Positions 16,736-25,957 are shown, counted from the first letter of the stretch. The stretch is 64,000 nucleotides of DNA from Treponema sp. (GCA_017449285.1 JAFSJX010000043.1:1-64000), one strand, 5' to 3'. The notes: a model not told the origin generated them from the letters alone. Numbers and translations are program-made.

Positions 16736-16998
16736 AGCGTATCCAACTCTTCCAAATCTTCCAGTTCTTCCACGTCCTCATCCTCGACTTTGTTCACGCC
16801 GTTCGCATCAAAATCACGGATAATATGACCAAATGAAAGCAAATAGGGAACTTTCCATCGCTTTAACGTGGCAAGATGATATGCTTTTGCAGATTTTCCT
16901 TCTGCCAGAAACATATTCTCGCCATCATCAAAAAAAACGGGTGCAGAAAAGCGAACTCCGATTGCAATGTCGCCACAATTAATCTTCCTAAAATTCAT
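16732..16998 (-). CDS. Small protein resembling an HD-GYP N-terminal module
   Basis: 88 residues. The pattern INCGDIAIGVRFSAPVFFDDGENMFLAEGKSAKAYHLATLKRWKVPYLL is like the short beta-rich module that precedes HD-GYP domains (DUF3391-like), but no HD domain follows; the rest is an acidic tail (EDEDVEELEDLEELD). It overlaps its neighbours by four bases on each side. Function unknown; the resemblance is by eye. Confidence 0.55.
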   Translation of the reverse strand: MNFRKINCGDIAIGVRFSAPVFFDDGENMFLAEGKSAKAYHLATLKRWKVPYLLSFGHIIRDFDANGVNKVEDEDVEELEDLEELDTL

Positions 16999-17246
16999 TG
17001 CCTGTCATGCTCCATTTTTGCGATGAACGCAAAGATTTTTGCCAACACCTCATAAGTTTCTTCGGGAATCAAATCGCCTACGTGCTGAATCGAAAGCAGA
17101 TTCGCCACCGCCTCGTCCTGCACAATTGGAACGTTGTTTTCACGCGCAATCTGAAGAAGCCGTTCCACATTCCAGCCTTTTGCAATCGCCGTGATGTAGG
17201 GCGCATCCGCATCTTCCGGGTATCTGAGTGCGACAGCCTTTTTCAT
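16995..17246 (-). CDS. FlhB-like C-terminal domain protein (YlqH-type)
   Basis: 83 residues matching the cytoplasmic domain of FlhB/YscU without the membrane part: AVALRYPEDADAPYITAIAKGWNVERLLQIARENNVPIVQDEAVANLL. The NPTH cleavage motif of true FlhB is absent. The ATG at 17246 has AGGAGG nine bases upstream and overlaps the stop of the FliK-like gene (TGATG). The pair FliK-like/FlhB-like corresponds to ylqG-ylqH of Firmicutes. A role in type III export is only suggested by homology. Confidence 0.85.
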   Translation of the reverse strand: MKKAVALRYPEDADAPYITAIAKGWNVERLLQIARENNVPIVQDEAVANLLSIQHVGDLIPEETYEVLAKIFAFIAKMEHDRQ

Positions 17247-18391
17247 CAGACCAGCCCTCCTACCGTACCGATTGCCTTGTCCTGCGCACACCAGCCATCA
17301 AGTTCTGCCACGTACTCAACTGACTTCAGCGAGCCGAATGATGGCACAAGCATTTTTTTCAGCCTGTCAGTAAGTTCTGCTTTATCAGAAACCATAGGAA
17401 TCCGCGAAAAGCGCACGGAGTCAATTTTTCCCTGTTTACAGTATACCACAAAATGCCAATTTGTGTGCAGATTTTTTGCATTTATTATGATTTCGCGCAC
17501 ATTTTTTTGATTTTTTTCTGGAAGAATCCGTATAATTCCCCGGTAATCGTCCTTCCATTCAAAGGGAAACAAAAGCCACCCCGAAATCTCCCCGGAATCC
17601 GCACCGCCCCGCAGGGAATTGAACAAAGTAAGCGCGCCCATTTCGTTTTCACTGGCGGCTTCGTCCACGGAAGTAAAATACCCACGAACAAGATTACCGG
17701 GATTTTCTGACGCGGATGGACACGGATGCACGCGGATAGAGCCGTCGGGATTCTCATCCGCATCTAACCTGCGTTCATCTGCGTTTATCTGCGTCTCATT
17801 TTCATTTTGCTCTTGCCGTTCTTGCTGGCCACGATGTCCATGTTCTGCGCTTCCGCCCATACAATCGGAAACCACCTGCACAGAATTGGGCTCAAGCCCC
17901 TTTTCTTCCATGACCAGTGCCGTCTGCGCGCTCTCTTCGCCGTCACCAGCATTCCGCCCTGCTGCCAGCGCGCGGCGCAATTTCTGCGGGTCAAGTTTCA
18001 TGCCCATTGCCTGCGCAAACTGGAGGAGATGGAAACTGTCCGCCTCAGGAGGAAGCCCCAGAGACGCAAGCAATGCCGCCAGTTGCGGCGAAAAATGCTC
18101 CTGAACCTGCGCCGAAGTAAACTGCGTCACCAGCGACCGCGCCTCTTCCTGCCCCACGAGGGAAAGCAGCACCTGTTCCCCTTTCACGATGATTTTCGCG
18201 GCGAACACCGAGCCAGGCTCCAGCGCAGCCTGAGAGCGAACGGCAATCTTCTGCCCCGCAAGCGAAATTGCATACTGCCCGCCGCCCATATCGTAAAGCA
18301 CGCGGGCATTCACCACGTTTCCCGCCTGCAGGCCAGGGCGCGCGGACAGAGACGATTGCGAAGAAGACTGGACGATACGGACAGGTATCAT
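17246..18391 (-). CDS. FliK-like (YlqG-type) protein with in-frame repeat insertion
   Basis: About 381 residues. The C-terminal third (GWLLFPFEWKDDYRGIIRI, TNWHFVVYCKQGKIDSVRFS) is like the FliK C-terminal domain region found in YlqG proteins, and the next gene is FlhB-like. The N-terminal part has Gly/Val-rich VNARVLYDMGGGQYAISLAGQKI repeats. About residues 198-228 (NADERR...IRVHPCPSA) do not belong to the family: the DNA is dispersed repeat family B. ATGs exist at 18397 and 18391; the promoter predicts RNA starting at 18391. Upstream in-frame codons to 18517 are unlikely to be translated. Confidence 0.7.
   Translation of the reverse strand: MIPVRIVQSSSQSSLSARPGLQAGNVVNARVLYDMGGGQYAISLAGQKIAVRSQAALEPGSVFAAKIIVKGEQVLLSLVGQEEARSLVTQFTSAQVQEHFSPQLAALLASLGLPPEADSFHLLQFAQAMGMKLDPQKLRRALAAGRNAGDGEESAQTALVMEEKGLEPNSVQVVSDCMGGSAEHGHRGQQERQEQNENETQINADERRLDADENPDGSIRVHPCPSASENPGNLVRGYFTSVDEAASENEMGALTLFNSLRGGADSGEISGWLLFPFEWKDDYRGIIRILPEKNQKNVREIIINAKNLHTNWHFVVYCKQGKIDSVRFSRIPMVSDKAELTDRLKKMLVPSFGSLKSVEYVAELDGWCAQDKAIGTVGGLV
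17708..17798. repeat. Dispersed repeat family B inside the FliK-like gene
   Basis: Minus strand begins GACGCAGATAAACGCAGATG and ends CATCCGTGTCCATCCGCGTC, an imperfect inverted repeat. Shares CGCAGATGAAC(A/G)C with the intergenic copy at 3018-3061. Read in frame as QINADERRLDADENP...RVHPCPSA. Confidence 0.65.
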
Positions 18392-18397
18392 GGTCAT

Positions 18398-18426
18398 ACT
18401 ATACTTGGGAAACCAGTCTTGTGCAA
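18398..18426 (-). promoter_or_regulatory. Promoter of the FliK-like operon, leaderless arrangement
   Basis: Minus strand TTGCAC (18421-18426), 17-base spacer, TATAGT (18398-18403), then ATGACC and ATG at 18391, exactly where transcription should start. No Shine-Dalgarno. Confidence 0.65.
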
Positions 18427-18676
18427 GGTAAGCCCCGACCCCCCTACGACTCTCTGCAAGGAAAATGTCGTGAAGCAACTTCAGGTTGCGTCTCACACGT
18501 ATTCGATTTTGCACCATATGTAAAACTCGCTAAAAATACGCAATCCTCACGCTTTCTTTTTATTTCATACGCATATTATACCAGAAAAAAATGCGGCAAC
18601 ACCTTTCAGTTTTTTTGATATACAAAAATTTATATAATACGTCTAATTCTTACTGGGCTTATTCTAATTTAGCCCA

Positions 18677-19045
18677 TTAATACCTTCGTTCTCGTATAGC
18701 AAAGCCTTTTGCAATAGCTATATATTCCGTAGCCTCCCACATATACAATGCCAATTGTTTTGCTTCTGTAACATTTCTCGGTTCTCCAAATAAATTTTTA
18801 TAAGAATCGTATACTCCCCGAAACCCCTCAAATGCCGCATACAGTATAAACATACAAGGTGTTAGTGTTTTCTCGGTCTTTTCAATTTTTTCAGCATACT
18901 CATTCACTCCCCATTCATAGTAAAAAATAAGCTCATTAGCCTCTGAGATTCTTACAAGTTCATCGGAAACATACTTTTCAGGATTAAACGCATAAATTTG
19001 AGACGATAAGAAGAAAAATAAAAAAAGCACGACAAATTTCCTCAT
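18677..19045 (-). CDS. Small secreted protein, paralogue 1
   Basis: 122 residues with a clear signal peptide (RKFVVLFLFFFLSSQIYAF). The mature part NPEKYVSDELVRISEANELIFYYEWG matches the neighbouring gene (EPRQYIIDELKNIAENQRHEYYFYAG), so the two are tandem duplicates. The start at 19045 follows GGAGG; the longer upstream reading is not needed. The region is AT-rich relative to its surroundings, which hints at transfer. Function unknown. Confidence 0.7.
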   Translation of the reverse strand: MRKFVVLFLFFFLSSQIYAFNPEKYVSDELVRISEANELIFYYEWGVNEYAEKIEKTEKTLTPCMFILYAAFEGFRGVYDSYKNLFGEPRNVTEAKQLALYMWEATEYIAIAKGFAIRERRY

Positions 19046-19059
19046 ACAAAATACCTCCA

Positions 19060-19413
19060 CTATCTTTTTTCTCGTACAATCAGATCCCATTTCATAAAAA
19101 CATAAAGATAAAAATCCCAAAGTGCCTGTGCATACATTTTTGATTCAGCAACACTTTTAGGTGCCGGCAGATCGCCAAGTGGAGCGTCTTGTATTCTATC
19201 CATGCAATACTTTAACAAATTATGCACCAAGACTTCTTCTGATACACCATAGGATTCCCATTGTTTTCCTGCATAAAAATAGTATTCATGTCGCTGATTC
19301 TCTGCAATATTTTTCAGTTCGTCAATAATATACTGCCGAGGCTCAAACGCATAAAGAAAATCCACAAGAAAGATGAAACATAAGATTATCAAAATTCGCT
19401 TCGAAAAATTCAT
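19060..19413 (-). CDS. Small secreted protein, paralogue 2
   Basis: 117 residues with signal peptide (RILIILCFIFLVDFLYAF) and the same start of the mature chain as paralogue 1 (see the shared DEL..I.E pattern), ending AQALWDFYLYVFMKWDLIVREKR. Tandem with paralogue 1 at 14 bases distance. The GAGG ribosome site is separated from the ATG by a run of A residues. Family not recognised. Confidence 0.7.
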   Translation of the reverse strand: MNFSKRILIILCFIFLVDFLYAFEPRQYIIDELKNIAENQRHEYYFYAGKQWESYGVSEEVLVHNLLKYCMDRIQDAPLGDLPAPKSVAESKMYAQALWDFYLYVFMKWDLIVREKR

Positions 19414-19425
19414 TTTTTTTTTGCC

Positions 19426-19818
19426 TCATACATTCAACAATTTTGCATTCCATAACGCACACACAACATCCATTTGATGATTATGCGTTGAAGGGGCTGA
19501 GGGAATCTGTCGCCATAATTCATCCGGCTTATCATGCATGGAATTATTGGTCTTTAAAATCTCTACAGCTTCCAGCGCATATTTTTTATTCTTTTGCGAA
19601 CTAGTATATTTTCCTTTTGGAATATATTTCACCAGTCCCTCCTGGCACAAGCCCAAAAAAGCAGATTTTGGGCAACCCTTTTTTGCCATGCTATCCGAAA
19701 ACCCATTTATTTTTGCGAATTCAAGCCAATCTTCAGATGAAGGGATAGATTTTTCTGCTATACATTTCTTCACACACAAAATAGCAACATTACCAAAAGA
19801 TTTTTCTTTTTTGTCCAT
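19426..19818 (-). CDS. Conserved small cytoplasmic protein
   Basis: 130 residues. It has a strongly patterned sequence: FGNVAILCVKKC, KKGCPKSAFLGLCQEGLVKYIPKG, NKKYALEAVEIL and HNHQMDVVCALWNAKLL. I recall this pattern from a widespread uncharacterised family (DUF6979-like), but cannot check it. ATG at 19818 has GAGG eight bases upstream. It starts the three-gene AT-rich patch with the two secreted paralogues. Confidence 0.65.
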   Translation of the reverse strand: MDKKEKSFGNVAILCVKKCIAEKSIPSSEDWLEFAKINGFSDSMAKKGCPKSAFLGLCQEGLVKYIPKGKYTSSQKNKKYALEAVEILKTNNSMHDKPDELWRQIPSAPSTHNHQMDVVCALWNAKLLNV

Positions 19819-19872
19819 AATCACATCCTCGATAGATATAATCGCAAATCATATAATTACCATTAGATACAT

Positions 19873-19900
19873 TTTATATTCCAGTTTTGTTATTTGTCAA
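19873..19900 (-). promoter_or_regulatory. Promoter of the accessory patch
   Basis: Minus strand TTGACA (19895-19900), 16-base spacer, TATAAA (19873-19878), about 55 bases before the ATG at 19818. Confidence 0.65.
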
Positions 19901-19972
19901 ATTTATTATATCCGTTTAGATACAATAACGATAAGGAAATATATACGGTTTGCGGGAATTCCAATAAACGTA

Positions 19973-20012
19973 CAAAAAAAATCCCCCGACACATCACTGC
20001 ATCGGGGGATTT
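19973..20012 (-). terminator. Terminator of the rpsP-rplS operon
   Basis: Perfect stem AAATCCCCCGA/TCGGGGGATTT with a 12-base loop, followed on the minus strand by eight T residues. It is 22 bases after the rplS stop. Confidence 0.92.
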
Positions 20013-20033
20013 GCCACTGTCATTTAGACAGAC

Positions 20034-20504
20034 TTATTTTGCTTCTGCTCCGTTGTGTTCGGCGGCTTCCTCTGCCTTTACCTCAGCCTTGAGAGCCTGT
20101 TCTGCGGCAATCTTTGCCTGAGAAGCAGCGCGTGAACGCTCCAGATAGGCGGTAGCCTGTGCACCGATAAGTTCCTTGACTTTTGCGCCCTTACCAACCT
20201 TGTCGCGGATGTAGTACAACTTGGAGCGGCGAACCTTACCGACGCGCACCACTTCCACGCGGACAACGCGGGGGCTGTACACGGGGAACACGCGCTCTAC
20301 GCCAACGCCGTAAGAAATCTTGCGGACAGTGAACGTCTTGCGTACGCCTGTATTCTTGATGGCAATGACAACGCCTTCATAAATCTGAATACGCTTTGTC
20401 TTGCCTTCGATAATCTCAAAGTGAACCTTTACGGTGTCACCAACGCTGAAGTTGAGGCTGCCCTCTTTCTTCTGCTGTTCTTCTATGGTCTTAATCAAGT
20501 CCAT
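20034..20504 (-). CDS. rplS: Ribosomal protein L19
   Basis: Large-subunit protein at the 30S-50S interface. Core blocks are typical: [69 protein letters not shown]. At 156 residues it is about 40 longer than most L19 because of an Ala/Glu/Lys-rich tail after residue 117. Last gene of rpsP-khpA-rimM-trmD-rplS, overlapping trmD by 14 bases. Confidence 0.96.
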   Translation of the reverse strand: MDLIKTIEEQQKKEGSLNFSVGDTVKVHFEIIEGKTKRIQIYEGVVIAIKNTGVRKTFTVRKISYGVGVERVFPVYSPRVVRVEVVRVGKVRRSKLYYIRDKVGKGAKVKELIGAQATAYLERSRAASQAKIAAEQALKAEVKAEEAAEHNGAEAK

Positions 20505-21315
20505 CGTTTTCTCCTTGAACCGTCTTTTGTGCGGGTTTACCCCGTGCTCGGCGGCGTTTCTTCGGATTCTCGTGCTTTAGGAAGCACTGTTCCGTAAGTT
20601 CCTCAATCATTTTTTCGGCTTCTGTAGTGAGCGTTCCTGCATTTCGCGCCGTAGCAATCAAATCAGGTCTGTTTGCCAGCGTCTTCTGCAGCCGCTTTTT
20701 CAGCCGCCACTTCCGAATATGCTCATGGTTTCCGTTGGTCAAAACCTCGGGAACTTCCATGCCCTTGTACACAGCCGGACGAGTGTACTGAGGGTATTCC
20801 AAAAGTCCGTCAGAATAACTTTCTTCATCCAGTGACTCGTGAGTGATAACATCGTCCACCAAGCGATACACCGCATCGATGATGACCGTTGCCGCCACTT
20901 CTCCGCTTGACATGACGTAATCCCCAATGGAGATTTCGTCGTCCACGTACTCGTCAATAATCCGCTGGTCAATACCTTCGTATCTTCCGCAGACAAGAAC
21001 AATCTCGTCTTTCTGACTCAATTCCTGCGCCTTTTTCTGTGTAAAGGGCTTACCCGATGGCGTGACATAAATCACGTGTTTCTTGTAGGCCTTTACGCTG
21101 TCAAGCGCGCGTCCGAGCGGCTCAGGCAAGAGCAACTGTCCAGCCCCGCCGCCATACGGCTTGTCGTCACATGTCCTGTGCCTATCAAAGGCAAAATCCC
21201 TGATATTCACTAAATCGTAGGCAATAATTCCCCGTTCAACCGCCTTCGCCATGATTGAGGCTTCAAAAAAAGCGCGCGGAATTTCGGGAAATAAGGTCAG
21301 CACGGTAAATTTCAT
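20491..21315 (-). CDS. trmD: tRNA (guanine-N1)-methyltransferase
   Basis: Methylates G37 of tRNAs with CGG/CAG/GAG-type anticodons using SAM, preventing frameshifting. Family motifs: [82 protein letters not shown] (trefoil-knot SAM site) and [22 protein letters not shown] basic C-terminal extension ([14 protein letters not shown]) makes it 274 residues, longer than usual. It overlaps rplS by 14 bases. Confidence 0.96.
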   Translation of the reverse strand: MKFTVLTLFPEIPRAFFEASIMAKAVERGIIAYDLVNIRDFAFDRHRTCDDKPYGGGAGQLLLPEPLGRALDSVKAYKKHVIYVTPSGKPFTQKKAQELSQKDEIVLVCGRYEGIDQRIIDEYVDDEISIGDYVMSSGEVAATVIIDAVYRLVDDVITHESLDEESYSDGLLEYPQYTRPAVYKGMEVPEVLTNGNHEHIRKWRLKKRLQKTLANRPDLIATARNAGTLTTEAEKMIEELTEQCFLKHENPKKRRRARGKPAQKTVQGENDGLD

Positions 21316-21319
21316 GGAA

Positions 21320-21931
21320 TTACTCCAGAATCCAGAGGTGCATCAACTGCATCGTCTTGTTGTTTACGTCAATCTCACCGATAAACTCATTCTTGAACGG
21401 CACCAAAACCGTGCGCGTCTTTCCGTTTGCGGTAAATTTCACGTCGTCAGCAAGCAAATGACAGTCCTCGGCAAGTTTAATCTCTAAGAGATTTCCTGTA
21501 CCGCCTTCCAATACGTCTGTGACCCTTCCCACTGTTACAAAATCAGCGGGAGAAGCCTTTGCTTCCAATCCGTCTTTGCCCCATCCATCTTTTGGATAGA
21601 CAAGAGCACATTGTTTAAGATCCTCTGCGTACCATTCGTTTTTTTCAAGCGGGCACGCATACTCGCGGGGAACCACTATCTCACACCCGTTGATTTTCTT
21701 GACTTCTTCGGGGGAGTCAATTCCTGCAAGTTTCATCAACAAGGTCTGACCGCTCAGTTCCAGTCCCTCTACCCTGTAGAGTTTTTCAGAACCAGTTTTG
21801 CCATTCCTCAAAGTCACCTCAGCCATATCAGCAAAATGCCCATATTCGCCGGAAGTGCTTTCAACTTTAAAATTACCCGTCACCCCGTGGGAGCCCCGGA
21901 TAATGCCAACCACAAACCGTTCGTTCATCAA
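21320..21931 (-). CDS. rimM: Ribosome maturation factor RimM
   Basis: Assists 30S assembly by binding S19. It has VGIIRGSHGVTGNFKVESTSGEYGHF at the N-terminus, EVKKINGCEIVVPREYACPLEKNEWYAEDL, the linker-PRC domain VTVGRVTDVLEGGTGNLLEIKL and the ending IGEIDVNNKTMQLMHLWILE. At 203 residues it is slightly longer than usual. Four bases separate it from trmD. A second Met at residue 2 is an equally good start. Confidence 0.9.
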   Translation of the reverse strand: MMNERFVVGIIRGSHGVTGNFKVESTSGEYGHFADMAEVTLRNGKTGSEKLYRVEGLELSGQTLLMKLAGIDSPEEVKKINGCEIVVPREYACPLEKNEWYAEDLKQCALVYPKDGWGKDGLEAKASPADFVTVGRVTDVLEGGTGNLLEIKLAEDCHLLADDVKFTANGKTRTVLVPFKNEFIGEIDVNNKTMQLMHLWILE

Positions 21932-21946
21932 ATAACTGAATCCCGC

Positions 21947-22180
21947 TTAGTCAAGAATGTCAAGGCTGTAATGCCTTCCTTCTCTGTTTGCCGAAGCGGC
22001 CAGAACGGTGCGCAACGCTTTTGCAATACGGCCGTATTTGCCGATAACCTTACCAATATCACCCTGGGCAACACGCAACTCCAGAACAGGACCGCGCTCC
22101 CCTTCGGTTTCGTTTACCGAGACTGCACTGGGATCATCGACCAATGATTTTGCAATGTATTCAATCAGGTCTTTTTCCAT
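21947..22180 (-). CDS. khpA: KH-domain RNA-binding protein KhpA
   Basis: 77-residue KH protein (YlqC type). The GxxG loop is IGKYGRIAKALRTVL, preceded by LELRVAQGDIG. KhpA binds RNA, often with KhpB, and its gene usually sits between rpsP and rimM, as here. Confidence 0.93.
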   Translation of the reverse strand: MEKDLIEYIAKSLVDDPSAVSVNETEGERGPVLELRVAQGDIGKVIGKYGRIAKALRTVLAASANREGRHYSLDILD

Positions 22181-22200
22181 TCCCCGCTACTCCCTGTAAC

Positions 22201-22446
22201 TTATTTGGTAATGCCTTTCTTGCCAAAAAGCTTTTTGACGGTATCGGTCGGCTGAGCGCCAACACCAATCCAATACTTTGCGCGTTCCTCGTTAAAAGAA
22301 ACCTGCTGTCCTTCCTCAGAAATGGGAGCATAAGTTCCGATTTCTTCGATAGTCGTGCCATCGCGCGGCTTGCGGACATCCTGAACAACGATACGATAGA
22401 AGGGACGCTTCTTTGTACCGAACTTCTTGAGTCTGATTTTGACCAC
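22201..22446 (-). CDS. rpsP: Ribosomal protein S16
   Basis: 81 residues: [38 protein letters not shown] and [21 protein letters not shown] are diagnostic. First gene of the five-gene operon. A GGAGG-like site lies just before the ATG. Confidence 0.97.
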   Translation of the reverse strand: MVKIRLKKFGTKKRPFYRIVVQDVRKPRDGTTIEEIGTYAPISEEGQQVSFNEERAKYWIGVGAQPTDTVKKLFGKKGITK

Positions 22447-22524
22447 GATATTCCTCCATAGGACTGATTTGCAGCCCTAAAATTTGCAAATGAGCATAGT
22501 CATACGAGTGTAGACTAGAAAAAT

Positions 22525-22553
22525 ATCATAAACTATTGGGTCTTTTTGGTCAA
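22525..22553 (-). promoter_or_regulatory. Promoter of the rpsP operon
   Basis: Minus strand TTGACC (22548-22553), 17-base spacer, TATGAT (22525-22530); leader about 72 bases. Confidence 0.75.
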
Positions 22554-22626
22554 GGCAAAGAGAGACTGGAATTGCGAATTTTCCAGCAGCCCTGACACTT
22601 GCGTTCTGCATATTTTTCTATTATGA

Positions 22627-22995
22627 TCGTTTTATGGTAAAGATATAGCAAAGCAACCTCAATTCAAATACAGCACTCAAGCGGCGGGACTTGGTGTACG
22701 CTACTGTGGCGTTGAGATTTCTGGTGTTCAAGGCAAGGTAAAAGTCACCCTCGATTGGTGTGTAAGAAGTGCAATTCCAAAAGATGCCGAATATATGGCG
22801 ATAAAAGTAGGAGCCAATGTCGTTAAATCCGTGGGGAATAACGACACCACTGTAGTAACTTCTGGATTCCGAGATATAGAACAACCAGCACTTACCGACA
22901 CCTATGACTTTGGCTCAGCTGGTGGTAAAATCTATATTGGATCAACCGTTACAGAATTCTGCATAAGATCTGTCGCCATTGAGCCCGCTAATTAA
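22627..22995 (+). pseudogene. C-terminal fragment of a secreted protein
   Basis: An open frame of about 122 codons without a start in range: a stop lies at 22624 and no ATG before residue 57. The product reads like the end of a beta-rich extracellular protein (GLGVRYCGVEISGVQGKVKVTLDW ... IYIGSTVTEFCIRSVAIEPAN). I do not recognise the parent family. Its 5' part is lost, and it borders the decayed sugar transporter locus, so it is probably a remnant left by deletion. Confidence 0.55.
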
Positions 22996-23027
22996 CAATC
23001 AGTAAAATAATATAAATCTCTTTATCA

Positions 23028-23058
23028 TTCCCGGTGGCATTTGGCATCGGGATTTTTT
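23028..23058 (+). terminator. Rho-independent terminator
   Basis: Stem TCCCGGTG/CATCGGGA around ATTTGG, followed by TTTTTT. It ends the fragment at 22627-22995. Confidence 0.7.
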
Positions 23059-23060
23059 AT

Positions 23061-23255
23061 GCAACAAAATACCTCTCCGCATTCCGCTATTACGCACCGC
23101 TCATGAATCTGGACATCACCATCATACAGGGCGACGGACAGAACGAATCAAAAGCACTGGACGCATTCACCAACCTCGGCAGATACGATGGATTTGCGGT
23201 CATCCCGCTGAGAAGCACTTCCAGTCGGGACTATACAGACAAACTGAAATACTAG
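23061..23255 (+). pseudogene. Remnant of a sugar-binding periplasmic protein
   Basis: About 60 codons that align by eye to the N-terminal domain of MglB/RbsB-like proteins: FRYYAPLMNLDITIIQGDGQNESKALDAFTNLGRYDGFAVIPLRS follows the family pattern (dGQnd..kql..i.nl...DgiiviP.). The signal peptide is replaced by terminator DNA and the chain stops after YTDKLKY. It directly precedes the mglA-like gene, where an intact transporter would have its binding-protein gene. Confidence 0.6.
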
Positions 23256-23263
23256 GAAAACCC

Positions 23264-25770
23264 ATGCAGCAGCCTGTTTTGCAGATAAAGAACCTGTCCA
23301 AATCTTTCGGCAAAAACCATGTGCTGGAGGACATAAGCCTTACCGTAAGGGCAGGTTCTGTACTCGGGCTCATGGGTGAAAACGGTGCCGGAAAGTCTAC
23401 CATGATGAAGTGTCTTTTTGGCATCTACAGAAAGGACGAGGGTCAGATTTTTAATCATCTGAACATGCAGATACAGCCTCAGACCATCATGCGCACAATG
23501 TCCGTTTCTCAGCGGCAAATGGCGGAGATTGCAAAGGCGGTTTCATACAATGCAAAAATCATTGTCCTTGACGAACCCACATCTTCCCTGACAGAGCCGG
23601 AAGTCCAGAAACTTTTTTCCATTATAAATGACCTCAAAAAGCAGGGGGTCTCCTTTATCTACATTTCCCACAAAATGGACGAGATTTTTAAGATTTGTGA
23701 TGAAATAGCCGTACTGAGGGACGGAAGTCTGGTCATGCAAAAGCCGACGGACGAAACAGACATGGACGAACTGATTACCGCAATGGTCGGCCGCTCCCTT
23801 GAAAAACGATTTCCCGATGTGGACAATGAGCCCGGCGACTACTGCTTTGAGGTGAGTCATCTTTCCACAAAATACGCGCCCATCCTCGACGACATTTCCT
23901 TTAAGGTCAGGGAGGGAGAAATTTTCGGCATCTATGGTCTAGTAGGCGCAGGACGGAGCGAACTTCTGGAAGCACTCTTTGGCATACGGACAATCTCCTC
24001 AGGAACAATCGCCTACAAGGGAACAAGGCTTTTCTTTGAGAGCGCGCAGGACGCAATCGCTCATGGGTTTGCCCTTGTCAGCGAGGAGCGGAAATTTAAC
24101 GGCATGTTCGGAAAAGGAAGCATTACCTTTAACACGGTCATTGCCAATCTGGAAAACTATTATCAGCCCAGGTTCATTCTTTCCGAAAAACAGATGGAAC
24201 ATGCCGCAAAACGTCAAATCAGGCAGATGCATACAAAATGCGTCTCCCCGGACGAATCTATCAGCGCACTGTCCGGCGGAAATCAGCAGAAAGTCATCAT
24301 CGGGCGATGGCTGGAAGGGCTTCCCACAGTCCTGCTGCTAGACGAACCGACACGGGGAATTGACGTGAGCGCAAAATTTGAAATATATGAACTGATAGTC
24401 AGCATGGCAAAAAAAGGCACGACAATCATCCTTGTTTCCAGCGAAATGCCGGAACTTCTGGGCATAACCAATCGGATTGCCGTCATGTCAAACCACCAGC
24501 TGGCGGGCATTGTAGAGACAAAAGAAACCACACAGGAAGAACTGAGAGTTGCCGAATACACCCGAAAATCCCTGCTGTTTGACGCAAAGAACAAATTTAT
24601 CGCCACCGTAGAAAAGGCAAAAGCGGTAAAGGAGCAATGCCACATTGACTACGTGCAGAAAAACCGTGAAATCAGAAACGGAAAGGCAAGCCTTTGGGAA
24701 AACATGCAGCTTTCGCTCCAGCATTTTGTCAGCACATTCCAGCTGTCCCGTTTTTTCCTGAACAATGGTCTCTATCTTTCGGTACTTGTATTTTTTGTCA
24801 TCTGCGTCGTGATTGCCCCGCTCACAGGAAACGGAAACCTGCTTTCACTGCCCAACATCTTTACGATTCTGGAACTGTCCTCGGTGCGCATGTTCTACGC
24901 ATTGGGCATTGCAGGGCTGATTCTGCTTGCGGGAACTGACCTGAGCGTAGGCAGAATGGCCGCGCTGGGAGCCGTCCTGTCTGGGCTCATTCTGCATCCC
25001 GGGCGCAATATCGTCACGCTTTTTGGCATGGGTCCATGGGATTTTTCCGCCCTGCCCGCAGGTCTTCGCATCCTCTTTGCGCTTTTTCTCTCCATTTTTT
25101 TCTGCGTTATTTTTTCATCTTTCTCAGGCTTTTTCTCCGCAAAACTCAAGATTCACCCTTTTATCTCCACGCTGGCGACCCAACTGATTATCTACGGTCT
25201 CCTCTTTGTGGAAACAGGAGGAACTCCCGTAGGCACGATTGACGCAGGCATCAAGGACTTGATTGGCGGACGCTGGATACTCGGCTCAATCGGCGGAGAA
25301 GTCATCACCTTTCCCAAACTGATTGTACCCGCCGTCATCGCGATTGCCGTCGCATGGTTCATCTGGAACAAAACCGTCTTCGGAAAGAACATGTATGCGG
25401 TGGGCGGAAATCCAGAGGCTGCAAACGCAGCGGCATCAATGTTTTCCGTGTGACAATGGGTGTCTTCATTATGGCAGGGGTCTTCTACGGTCTGGGCGCA
25501 TTCTTTGAAATCTTCAAGGCGAATGCAAACGCAGGAACAGGTCAGGGGTACGAACTGGACGCAATCGCAGCCTGTGTTATCGGCGGAATTTCTTTTAGCG
25601 GTGGCGTGGGAAAAATCAGCGGAGCGGTCGCCGGCGTAATCACCTTTACGGGACTTACCTACTGTCTTACATTTCTCGGAATTGACACAAACCTGCAGTT
25701 CGTGTTTAAGGGCGTGATAATCATCGCTGCCGTCGCACTGGACAGCATTAAAAACCTGCGCCACAAATAA
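23264..25770 (+). pseudogene. Fused MglA-MglC sugar ABC transporter, frameshifted
   Basis: ATPase and permease of an Mgl-type galactose/glucose importer joined in one frame. First ATPase: LMGENGAGKST, but about 65 residues including the Q-loop are missing after GIYRKDEGQIF; the chain resumes at MSVSQRQMAEIAKA. Second ATPase-like half: LSGGNQQKVIIGRWL, LDEPTRGID. After a linker (about 450-490) comes a permease (LLAGTDLSVGRMAALGAVLSG). Near 25430 one G is lost from a GGG: the frame stops at 25453 while the rest of the permease (FRVTMGVFIMAGVFYGLGAF to KNLRHK) continues in another frame to 25770. Deletion, frameshift and missing partner all point to decay. Confidence 0.8.
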
Positions 25771-25785
25771 ATGCGGCGACAGGCG

Positions 25786-25824
25786 TTACGCTACGGTCTT
25801 ATGCCAAGACCGTAACATCTTTTT
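25786..25824 (+). terminator. Terminator-like hairpin after the mgl locus
   Basis: ACGGTCTT-ATGCC-AAGACCGT (25793-25813) followed after four bases by TCTTTTTT. It overlaps the end of the small minus-strand gene. Confidence 0.55.
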
Positions 25825-25957
25825 TGAGCAAAACGGTAATCAAGTCGATAAGCCACATGATACCGAAGATATTGCCCGTGAAAATCTGAATGATTCCGAC
25901 AAGGATTCCCACAACGCTGCCACTTGTCAGACGGCGCAAGATTCCGTAGATACTCAT
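25799..25957 (-). CDS. Small two-helix membrane protein
   Basis: 52 residues. SIYGILRRLTSGSVVGILVGIIQIFTGNIFGIMWLIDLITVLLKKDVTVLA has two hydrophobic segments with Gly spacing, like small TM2/YqaE-like membrane proteins. A longer start at 25969 (MHLSM) is possible. Neither start has a good ribosome site. A second, non-hydrophobic frame overlaps upstream (26012) and could be a false rival. Function unknown. Confidence 0.5.
   Translation of the reverse strand: MSIYGILRRLTSGSVVGILVGIIQIFTGNIFGIMWLIDLITVLLKKDVTVLA

Noticed and set aside
22621..22884. Minus-strand open frame opposite the secreted-protein fragment
   Set aside because: The plus-strand translation has ordinary protein character; the minus frame is an antisense shadow.
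25420..25460. Programmed -1 frameshift in the mglA-mglC fusion
   Set aside because: No convincing slippery heptamer before the stop; a missing G in GCGGCATC restores the family sequence, and other lesions show the locus is decaying.
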